From NCBI GenBank assembly GCA_944381085.1, contig CALWJX010000013.1, positions 1-51,823 on the forward strand: DNA of 51,823 nt. The letters are read 5' to 3'. This DNA is from an uncultured Clostridia bacterium. GTDB taxonomy: Bacteria > Bacillota > Clostridia > Oscillospirales > CAG-272. Below are positions 45,961 to 51,823 of the stretch, one piece after another. The notes beneath the pieces were generated by a model. The model was not told where the DNA came from and made no database searches. It saw nothing but the letters and a program-made list of their open reading frames with translations. Position numbers and translations under genes: made by a program. Each line of letters starts with the position of its first letter. Within the stretch, counting starts at the first letter, position 1.

Positions 45961-46347
45961 TCAATCTTCCTCTTTATCGGATATTTTGGGCGCGACGTGT
46001 CTTTTTATTGCTTCAAAACTTTCCTCACTTATATCATGCTCAATACGGCAGGCGTCCTCGGTCGCGGTATCTTCGTTGACACCCAGCATTACAAGCCATT
46101 TCGAAAGCAGTTTGTGTCTCTCATATATTTTTTTGGCTATTTCGTTTCCTTTATCGAGCAAAGTGATATAGCCGTCCGAGTCTATTTTGATATAACCGTT
46201 TTCCCTGAGCGCTTTCATGGCTATGCTGACGCTGGGCTTTGAAAATCCCAATTCGTTTGCTATATCTACCGACCGGACGTAGCCTTTCTTTTCGGTCAGA
46301 ATCAGTATAGACTCAAGATAATTTTCAGCCGACTCGTGTATCTGCAT
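45961..46347 (-). CDS. mntR: DtxR/MntR family metal-dependent regulator
   Basis: Metal-sensing repressor of 128 residues. The winged helix is at the N-terminus (ESAENYLESILILTEKKGYVRSVDIANELGFSKPSVS pattern). The dimerisation domain has RHKLLSKWLVMLG and EDACRIEHDISEESFEAIKRH, where Glu, His and the ExxxEH block bind Mn or Fe. It lacks the SH3 domain of DtxR, so it is MntR-sized. The ATG at 46347 is 9 bases after AAAGGAG and was chosen over an upstream TTG. No transporter gene is adjacent. Confidence 0.87.
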   Translation of the reverse strand: MQIHESAENYLESILILTEKKGYVRSVDIANELGFSKPSVSIAMKALRENGYIKIDSDGYITLLDKGNEIAKKIYERHKLLSKWLVMLGVNEDTATEDACRIEHDISEESFEAIKRHVAPKISDKEED

Positions 46348-46427
46348 CTCTTTGTACTCCTTTTTCAAAAGCTTATAAAACCTGTCTTTTACGATTAAAA
46401 TTCTATTTTTAAAATTTGTTTTGTTTT

Positions 46428-46456
46428 ATTATAACATTCCTTTGTGTTGTATGCAA
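46428..46456 (-). promoter_or_regulatory. Promoter for the MntR-like gene
   Basis: On the minus strand TTGCAT (46451-46456) and TATAAT (46428-46433) are 17 bases apart. A plus-strand promoter begins 57 bases away, so the two genes are transcribed divergently. Confidence 0.6.
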
Positions 46457-46512
46457 TAATTTATTATTAATTTTTCGTTTTTTTCAATCCGACAAAATGC
46501 CCATATATTATA

Positions 46513-46541
46513 TTGACTTTACGTTAAATATGTAGTATACT
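46513..46541 (+). promoter_or_regulatory. Promoter for the BadF-type kinase gene
   Basis: TTGACT (46513-46518) and TATACT (46536-46541) are 17 bases apart, about 35 bases before the chosen ATG. Confidence 0.7.
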
Positions 46542-46576
46542 GAATACATAAGAAAATCTGAATGAAAGGCAGTTAT

Positions 46577-47533
46577 ATGAACACATATTTTCTCGGAATC
46601 GACGGTGGCGGAACCAAAACAGAAGCTGTCTGCTGCGACATAAAAGGAGATATACTTTTCCACGACAAAGCGGGCGCCTCCAATCCAAACGATATAGGAA
46701 CCGATAATTCGGTGGATATCATTTCGGATCTGATAAACGGAGCGATAGACAAATGCAACATTTCCGTCTCGGATGCATTTTACGTGTTCGGAGGGATTTC
46801 CGGAGCGCTGAACCGAACGGAAGAGATGAACGGTATGCTTTCGGAAAGATTTCCGAAAATTTCTGTAAGAATCGAGTCGGACATTACAAATGTGATGACG
46901 GGAGAGATCGGGAGCGCCGACGGAGCATGTGTCATATGCGGAACAGGCTCTGTGTGCTTTGTACGAAGCCAATCCCGATTCTACCGAATAGGCGGGTGGG
47001 GCTATCTCATAGATTCCGCCGGAAGCGGCTTTGACATCGGAAAGGCCGCGATAGAAGCGGTGCTGCGTGCCTATGACGGCAGGGGAGAGCATACGATTCT
47101 CGAAAAACTAACAACCGAAAAGCTGGGAAAGCCGGTTTGGGACAGTATAAGCGAAATTTATGACGGCGGAAAATCATTCATTGCTTCATTCGCCGAAACC
47201 GTTTTTAGGGGCTTTGAGCGGAAAGATAAGATCTGCGGTGAAATCCTTGACAGAAACGCCGCTTATATCGGTGAATGCCTTAATACCGCCGGGAAAATAC
47301 TCGGGAACAAATGCAAGGTGGTTTTCTCGGGCGGTATCAATACGAATTATTCCGATATATGGATAAATAAGGTACTTTCATTTTGCGATTATGAAATAGA
47401 CGCCGCGGTGGCAAAAATTCCTCCGGTATACGGCGCGTTGTGCGAGGCGTTTTCGGACTCCGGTCACAGAATGAGTCCGGATACAGTCCGAAAATTAAAA
47501 TCAGATCTTACATACGGTCTTTCGGAATGTTAA
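46577..47533 (+). CDS. BadF/BadG family kinase, N-acetylglucosamine-kinase-like
   Basis: ASKHA-fold ATPase of 318 residues. The phosphate 1 loop is GIDGGGTKTEAVC near the start, phosphate 2 is GSVCFVRS-like after ICGTGSV, and the adenosine motif is VVFSGGINTN. The pattern is that of the BadF/BadG/BcrA/BcrD family, whose short members include eukaryotic-type N-acetylglucosamine kinase. A sugar-kinase role in amino-sugar or cell-wall recycling is the best guess. The ATG at 46577 has GAAAGG before it and was preferred over one five codons upstream. Its end overlaps the convergent gene by 4 bases. Confidence 0.82.
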   Translation: MNTYFLGIDGGGTKTEAVCCDIKGDILFHDKAGASNPNDIGTDNSVDIISDLINGAIDKCNISVSDAFYVFGGISGALNRTEEMNGMLSERFPKISVRIESDITNVMTGEIGSADGACVICGTGSVCFVRSQSRFYRIGGWGYLIDSAGSGFDIGKAAIEAVLRAYDGRGEHTILEKLTTEKLGKPVWDSISEIYDGGKSFIASFAETVFRGFERKDKICGEILDRNAAYIGECLNTAGKILGNKCKVVFSGGINTNYSDIWINKVLSFCDYEIDAAVAKIPPVYGALCEAFSDSGHRMSPDTVRKLKSDLTYGLSEC

Positions 47534-48246
47534 TCAATGAAGAATATACTGCCGGTATCGCGGAGAGGCTTTTTTGAAAGCGACACCGCTGCTTTTCCGT
47601 GCTTTTCGCAGAAGCTTTTGATTGAGGCGTAATCCGGGTGAAGGGAAATATCACCGCAAAAAAATACTTTGTCGCCGTATTGCCCGGAAGTCCCTCCGAT
47701 AAAGCCGTATTCAAATCCTTCAAGCTCTATACTGCCCGCGGATATGAGCAAAGCTTCGATTCCGCGCTGCAATACGGCTTTATAGACAGACACATCCGAG
47801 GTTATCAGCGCATTTTCCGATATCTTGCAGACCGAACATTTGGTATATCCTTGCGGCACATGTATTATTTCCTTGCCGGCAAAGCCCGCCGCCTCAAGAA
47901 TTTTTTCAGAGACATGACGTGTATTGCAAATCAGATATTTTCCCACAAGCGCCGCGTTGAAAAGCACGTCATGAGGATAAGTATTATCCGTGTATTCGTC
48001 TGTAACACAAAGAGAATATTTTGTCAGTTTCAAAATCCGGTCAACGCGCTCCGTGTTTTCGCGGTAATATTTTTCATGACAGAACAGAGTGTCAAATCCC
48101 ATAAACATAAGCATGTCGGGATGAGACGACAGAGGAAAGTCAAGATATTTTGCTTCCTGAAGCGAAAACAGGGTAAACCCGAAGCCGGACAGAAATTCTT
48201 TTGAAGCTTCATCAAGATTTTTATTTATTATTGATATTTTTCCCAT
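47530..48246 (-). CDS. DUF6873-like protein (GME-fold)
   Basis: A 238-residue protein I associate with the DUF6873 family of Clostridia, thought to share the fold of guanidino-group-modifying enzymes. Matching blocks are SSHPDMLMF, YPHDVLFNAALVGKYLICN, VPQGYTKCSVC, ALITSDVSVYKA and GFIGGTSG, ending LRDTGSIFF. The family's activity is unknown. It is convergent with the sugar kinase (4-base overlap of stop codons). No strong ribosome site is seen before the ATG. Confidence 0.65.
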   Translation of the reverse strand: MGKISIINKNLDEASKEFLSGFGFTLFSLQEAKYLDFPLSSHPDMLMFMGFDTLFCHEKYYRENTERVDRILKLTKYSLCVTDEYTDNTYPHDVLFNAALVGKYLICNTRHVSEKILEAAGFAGKEIIHVPQGYTKCSVCKISENALITSDVSVYKAVLQRGIEALLISAGSIELEGFEYGFIGGTSGQYGDKVFFCGDISLHPDYASIKSFCEKHGKAAVSLSKKPLRDTGSIFFID

Positions 48247-48346
48247 ATTAATTATTTACGCGTTATGACGCCTGCCTCGGCGGGCAATTCATAAAATGCT
48301 TTGATCAATACGGCTCACGCCGTTCTCAAACGCTCCGATTCTGAAA

Positions 48347-48380
48347 TACGCAGGGTGTGCCACAAAACACACCCTGCGTA
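48347..48380 (-). terminator. Hairpin terminator after rpmB
   Basis: TACGCAGGGTGTG (48347-48359) pairs perfectly with CACACCCTGCGTA (48368-48380), 13 bp with an 8-base loop. On the minus strand only TTT follows, so it may act as a stabiliser as much as a terminator. Confidence 0.65.
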
Positions 48381-48398
48381 TAATAAATTACACTTGCA

Positions 48399-48584
48399 TC
48401 AGGCGCGGGTAACCTTGCCTGAACGAAGACAACGGGAACATACCGCAACGGTCTTGGGCGTACCGTCAACAACAGCCTTTACCTTTCTGATATTGGGCTT
48501 CCATGTTCTGTTGGTCTTACGGTTGGAGTGTGAAACGCTCTGACCGAAAACAACTCCTTTTCCGCAAACACTGCATTTTGCCAT
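48399..48584 (-). CDS. rpmB: 50S ribosomal protein L28
   Basis: Ribosomal protein of 61 residues in the zinc-binding form, with CSVCGKG near the start and CSRCLRSGK near the end. SHSNRKTNRTWKPN is the family core. AAGGAGGTG lies 6 bases before ATG, a near-perfect ribosome site. A single-gene unit with a downstream hairpin. Confidence 0.97.
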   Translation of the reverse strand: MAKCSVCGKGVVFGQSVSHSNRKTNRTWKPNIRKVKAVVDGTPKTVAVCSRCLRSGKVTRA

Positions 48585-48660
48585 ATTGACACCTCCTTGT
48601 AATTTACCATACATCTATAACTGTACTCTTTTGCGGTTACATCTGCAAATAAATGATAAT

Positions 48661-48689
48661 TTTATCACACATTTATTATTTAATATCAA
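48661..48689 (-). promoter_or_regulatory. Promoter for rpmB
   Basis: On the minus strand TTGATA (48684-48689) and GATAAA (48661-48666) are 17 bases apart. The 418-base gap 48585-49002 also holds a palindrome GTTTCGC/GCGAAAC near 48768-48786 and a TATAAT (48963-48968) that probably serves ispE. Confidence 0.45.
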
Positions 48690-48962
48690 AAATGTACAAA
48701 GCACGGTTTTGCGTATTAAAACCGAGGCTAACTATGTGATATTTTATTGATTTCCGCACACGGCATAGTTTCGCGACCGCGAAACCGCGGTATACAGCCA
48801 TTATTATACATTATACCATATTTCATAAAAAATTGCAATAGCTTTTTTGAATTTTTTTAACCTGTTCCGTTATTCGGTTCAAAAGCAAGGGATTTTTAAA
48901 AACAAATTCAAAAAGTAATAAAAAATTCATATATTTTCATATTATTTTTTGTCATATTATAG

Positions 48963-48968
48963 TATAAT
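48963..48968 (+). promoter_or_regulatory. -10 element upstream of ispE
   Basis: TATAAT at this place would start transcription near 48975. That rules out the longer ispE reading frame from 48949 and supports the ATG at 49003. No clear -35 is seen. Confidence 0.45.
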
Positions 48969-49002
48969 GAAAAAAATATCAAGACAAAAAGCCGGGATTT
49001 TT

Positions 49003-49881
49003 ATGAAAAAAATTGAAATAAAAGCAAACGCCAAAATAAATTTGTTTCTTGACATAAGTGCTTTGAGAAAAGACGGATATCATGACATTTTGAGTATAAT
49101 GCAGAGCGTGAGTCTTTGCGACACGGTAAATATCGAATATGAAGAATCCTCCCAAAAGAAAATTGAAGTGAAATGCGACGCGCAAAGCCTGCCTGCCGAC
49201 TCGAGAAATCTTGCCTATAAAGCGGCGGACAGGCTGCTTGACAGCGGAACCGTAAAAATCGAAATAAAAAAGAATATCTTTTTATCGGCAGGGCTTGCCG
49301 GAGGAAGCGCGGACGCGGCGGCTGTGCTGGTCGGACTCGCGCGACTGTCAAAACCCGATATAAATACCGAAAGGCTTTTTAAAATCGGGGCGGAAATCGG
49401 GGCAGACGTGCCTTTTTGCATGGTCGGCGGTACAAAGCTCGTTACGGGAATAGGCGACATACACCGTAATTTTGCCGAAATGCCGGAAACACACCTTGTC
49501 ATTGCGTGCATGGGAGAAGGATTTCCCACGCCGGAGGCATACAAAAGACTCGACCGCGTTTACAACAACTTTGAAAACTATAAACCCGAAGCGCGTACAA
49601 TTGACTATATAAAAGACTGCTTTTCCCGGAAGCTGCTGCCGGACCGCTCGTTTAACATTTTTGAAAGCGCCGTTTTGCCTATGCGCCCACACGCGGAAAA
49701 AATCAAAAAGGTCATGTGTGAATGCGGGGCAAGGCTGGCTTTGATGAGCGGCAGCGGACCGTCGGTGTTCGGAATCTTCGGAGATTATGAAAGCGCCCTT
49801 GAAGCCGTAAAAGAACTGACTCAAACAGGAGCGTCCGCGAAGCTATGCGAGCCGCGCAAAAGCGGACTTGAGATCCTATGA
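49003..49881 (+). CDS. ispE: 4-diphosphocytidyl-2-C-methyl-D-erythritol kinase
   Basis: GHMP kinase of the non-mevalonate isoprenoid pathway, 292 residues. The start IEIKANAKINLFLDI, the ATP loop LSAGLAGGSADAAAVL and the C-terminal MSGSGPSVFGIF are all standard, with the catalytic Asp in IGADVPFCMVGG. GGGA lies just before ATG. The stop codon lies within the first bases of repeat copy C. Confidence 0.96.
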   Translation: MKKIEIKANAKINLFLDISALRKDGYHDILSIMQSVSLCDTVNIEYEESSQKKIEVKCDAQSLPADSRNLAYKAADRLLDSGTVKIEIKKNIFLSAGLAGGSADAAAVLVGLARLSKPDINTERLFKIGAEIGADVPFCMVGGTKLVTGIGDIHRNFAEMPETHLVIACMGEGFPTPEAYKRLDRVYNNFENYKPEARTIDYIKDCFSRKLLPDRSFNIFESAVLPMRPHAEKIKKVMCECGARLALMSGSGPSVFGIFGDYESALEAVKELTQTGASAKLCEPRKSGLEIL

Positions 49882-49978
49882 GGGCTAAGCCCCGTTCAAT
49901 GTTTTAAGAGGGATATCTGCCTCCCCATATAACATCAAGCGGCGCCGCCTAAGAAGGGAACGTAATAATTTTGTTATA
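49878..49978 (+). repeat. Dispersed intergenic repeat, copy C
   Basis: Begins at the ispE stop with ATGAGGGCTAAGCCCCGTTCAATG, in short pieces: a GGGCTAAGCCC hairpin, then CCCCATATAACATCAAGCGG, CGCCGCCTAAGAAGGGAACG and TAATAATTTTGTTATA. It shares its end with copy D and its middle with copy B. It is followed by CGGGAGAATTTATACGG, similar to the CGGGAGAATTTATCTT inside copy B. Confidence 0.65.
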
Positions 49979-50004
49979 CGGGAGAATTTATACGGATAAT
50001 AATT

Positions 50005-51162
50005 ATGGAAAATACAAATGTAAAATGCCAAAAAGGCAGTGTTGAGCAATATGAAGATTTTTTGGATTTTATAAATTATGTTTTTGGTTTTAACGGTTCG
50101 GAAAATGATTTTGTAAAGCTGCTTCCAAAGCTTTACCGGAAAGAAAAAAATCCCGCCTGCAAAAATTATATCATAACCGAAAATAAGAAAATACGCGCCG
50201 CCGTGGGAGCGTTTGACAGCAAAATCTCGGTATGCGGCAATACACTGAAATGCCGCGGAATAGGTAACGTCGCGGTCCATCCGTATCACCGTTCCAAGGG
50301 ATATATGAAAGAGTGCATGAATACCGCCCTGAAGGATATGATAGAGGACGGCATACATTTTTCGACATTGGGCGGCAGAAGACAGAGGTACAATTATTTC
50401 GGATTTGACAAAACCGGAGTTATGTACACCTTTACCGTAAACGATGACAATATGCGCCATGTTCTTGGCAGTGAAAGAACTCCCGTATATAAAATTAAAG
50501 AAATCGGTAAAGACTCTTGCGAGCTGAATTTAATTTCGGAGCTTATAAACAAACAAAATTATATAACTTTACGACCGAAGGATGAACTTTTTTACATAAT
50601 GAAAAGCTGGCAGGCAAAAGTATACTGCGCATACGATAAAGACAGATTCGCGGGCTACTGTATTCTGAATAACGGAAAAATAACCGAGATCCATACTGCC
50701 GACAAATCCGACTTTTTCGGATTTGTAACCTCGCTTTATGACAGCCTTTCAATGCACAGTCTGACCGTGACCTTGCCCGATTTCGAGCAGTCATATATAA
50801 AAGACCTCTGTATGTTTTCGGAGTGGGTTGGGATATCGTCGCCGATGATGTTCAATATACTCGATTACAGGGCGGTCATTGACGCATTTTGGAAACTGAA
50901 AAACAGTTATATGTCGCTTCCGGACGGCAAACTGAATCTCATTATAAACGGATACGCGCGCAGGGAAAATCTGTGTATTTCATCGGAGCAGGGAAACCCA
51001 ACCGTAAAAGAATCCTCCGAGACGGCGACCATGGAGCTTTCACACCTTGAAGCAATGAATCTTTTGTTCAGCCCGGTATGTCCCTTAAGAAACGAATTGC
51101 CGCCTTTCGCAAGAGCCTGGTTTCCGTTGCCATTATGGCAATATCCGGCGGACGAGGTTTAA
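50005..51162 (+). CDS. GNAT acetyltransferase, Eis-like
   Basis: A 385-residue protein with an N-terminal GNAT domain (GIGNVAVHPYHRSKGYMKECM holds the acetyl-CoA loop), a second degenerate GNAT-like region, and a C-terminal sterol-carrier-like domain. This is the order of Eis-type N-acetyltransferases. It ends with the free carboxylate region PLPLWQYPADEV. Members act on amines such as aminoglycosides or protein lysines; the substrate here is unknown. The ribosome site is weak (GGAT). The gene follows ispE and repeat copy C. Confidence 0.82.
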   Translation: MENTNVKCQKGSVEQYEDFLDFINYVFGFNGSENDFVKLLPKLYRKEKNPACKNYIITENKKIRAAVGAFDSKISVCGNTLKCRGIGNVAVHPYHRSKGYMKECMNTALKDMIEDGIHFSTLGGRRQRYNYFGFDKTGVMYTFTVNDDNMRHVLGSERTPVYKIKEIGKDSCELNLISELINKQNYITLRPKDELFYIMKSWQAKVYCAYDKDRFAGYCILNNGKITEIHTADKSDFFGFVTSLYDSLSMHSLTVTLPDFEQSYIKDLCMFSEWVGISSPMMFNILDYRAVIDAFWKLKNSYMSLPDGKLNLIINGYARRENLCISSEQGNPTVKESSETATMELSHLEAMNLLFSPVCPLRNELPPFARAWFPLPLWQYPADEV

Positions 51163-51186
51163 GCCCGGAGCAAGCCGTAGACAAAG

Positions 51187-51226
51187 AACGGGACTTTTCA
51201 TAAAAAGAAAAGTCCCGTTTGTTTTA
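51187..51226 (+). terminator. Intrinsic terminator after the acetyltransferase gene
   Basis: AACGGGACTTTT (51187-51198) pairs with AAAAGTCCCGTT (51208-51219), followed by TTGTTTT. A partial REP-like CCCGGAGCAAGCC lies just before it. Confidence 0.85.
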
Positions 51227-51297
51227 AAGCCGAGCGGGGAACGTGTAAACTTAATTACAGACAATCCCGCAAATTATTGCAAAAATGTCGGATATCA

Positions 51298-51393
51298 CGG
51301 GAAACCGAAGCTTACTCCGAAGCCCGGATATGAACCGCCGCCCAAAAGGCAAAGATACACGCGCTATGTTATTATTCTTTTTTCGGTTTCCCG
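51298..51393. other. 12-bp inverted repeat with a 72-base spacer
   Basis: CGGGAAACCGAA (51298-51309) and TTCGGTTTCCCG (51382-51393) are exact inverted repeats, ending 3 bases before the acyl carrier protein stop codon. It may be a large terminator stem for that gene, but there is no T tract on the minus strand. The 233-base gap 51163-51395 holds this and the terminator at 51187. Confidence 0.45.
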
Positions 51394-51395
51394 AA

Positions 51396-51620
51396 TCAGC
51401 AGTGCGCCTCAAGATAATTTGCCACATCACCGACGGTAATGAACTTGCTGAGCTCCTCGTCCTCTATGGTCAGATTAAATTTTTCCTCACAAAGCATAAC
51501 AAGGTCGGCAAGTTCAATGGAATTTATTCCAAGATCAGCCGACAATTCAGAATCGGCAGTGATTTCGTCTGCATCAATCTGAAGCTCTTCAACAAGAATA
51601 TCTTTCAATTTGTCAAACAT
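51396..51620 (-). CDS. acpP: Acyl carrier protein
   Basis: A 74-residue acidic carrier protein. The phosphopantetheine site is Ser34 in DLGINSIELADLV; most ACPs have Asp before this serine, and here it is Asn. The four-helix pattern is otherwise standard, and the protein ends in an unusual cysteine. AGGAAAGGAA precedes ATG. It is not next to fatty-acid genes within the window, so whether it serves fatty-acid or another acyl pathway is open. Confidence 0.9.
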   Translation of the reverse strand: MFDKLKDILVEELQIDADEITADSELSADLGINSIELADLVMLCEEKFNLTIEDEELSKFITVGDVANYLEAHC

Positions 51621-51692
51621 ATTAAATTATTCCTTTCCTAATATTATGACTGCCGATAATTAACAGTCGGTTATTCATTATACAACTTTTTA

Positions 51693-51721
51693 ATTATATA
51701 ATTATTTTTATATTTTGTCAA
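51693..51721 (-). promoter_or_regulatory. Consensus promoter for the acyl carrier protein gene
   Basis: On the minus strand TTGACA (51716-51721) and TATAAT (51693-51698) are perfect and 17 bases apart, with a second TATAAT close downstream. Bases 51722-51823 show nothing I can support. Confidence 0.8.
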
Positions 51722-51823
51722 GCGGTAAAATAAAAATGATTTGAAAATTTTCTGTGTTGTAAATAGATATGACCCAAAAAGTCTGAAAATAATAAAGATA
51801 TGGTTATATACGCGTCAGGAAGT

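Noticed and set aside
48768..48786. GTTTCGC/GCGAAAC palindrome as an operator
   Set aside because: It lies away from both nearby promoters and matches no operator I know; a single copy is not enough to call.
1..51823. CRISPR arrays, tRNA or rRNA genes, phage genes
   Set aside because: No regularly spaced direct repeats, cloverleaf-like sequences, rRNA segments or phage proteins were recognised. A tRNAscan and Rfam run would settle this.

Overview
The window looks like chromosomal DNA of an uncultured low-to-mid GC Firmicute of class Clostridia. This rests on the clostridial gene pairs coaE/lytic transglycosylase, whiA/dnaE and the TIGR03960/TIGR03936 radical SAM pair, on the TIGR03905 TSCPD protein, the zinc-type L28, and the many TTGACA-17-TATAAT promoters with AGGAGG-type ribosome binding sites. 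Family or genus cannot be fixed from the sequence. Almost everything is housekeeping. I see no prophage, CRISPR array, tRNA or rRNA.

Layout. 1-644: 3' part of an ABC-2 permease. 864-8189 (minus): coaE, lytic transglycosylase, M18 aminopeptidase, prfA, sua5, a topoisomerase IV A-like subunit and a 38-residue membrane peptide, ending in a strong terminator. 8540-15605 (plus): a zinc-ribbon membrane protein, a YjjG-type phosphatase, murB, whiA and dnaE. 15715-24825 (minus): phosphoglucomutase, TSCPD protein, a divergent prephenate-dehydratase-like protein, htpG, a degenerate PurL-like protein and mtaB. 25277-30136 (plus): upp, an RluA-type pseudouridine synthase, lnt, a cytidylate-kinase-like protein and a RAYT transposase carrying REP palindromes inside its reading frame. 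30556-37903 (minus): flavodoxin-like protein, two radical SAM-associated proteins, a P-type-ATPase-like protein without catalytic motifs, and rlmB. 38367-45795 (plus): a complete phosphate module pstS-pstC-pstA-pstB-phoU-HD hydrolase-phoP-phoR. 45961-51620: a DtxR/MntR regulator, a BadF-type sugar kinase, a DUF6873-like protein, rpmB, ispE, an Eis-like acetyltransferase and an acyl carrier protein.

How the genes connect. sua5 makes the t6A precursor and mtaB converts t6A37 to ms2t6A37. The pst/pho block is a self-contained phosphate sensing and uptake unit. Its promoter carries TTAAAC/TTACAC-type hexamers on an exact 10-base period, a likely PhoP site. Its PstS appears circularly permuted, with the usual C-terminal half first.

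Most unusual: (1) a family of about 100-base intergenic repeats, five copies on both strands; (2) three large proteins that keep the outline of a known enzyme but seem to have lost its catalytic residues (PurL-like, prephenate-dehydratase-like, P-type-ATPase-like), two of them flanking htpG; (3) the RAYT gene with a perfect 24-base REP pair translated in frame; (4) the permuted PstS. All homology statements are from recognising motifs by eye; no database search was run.
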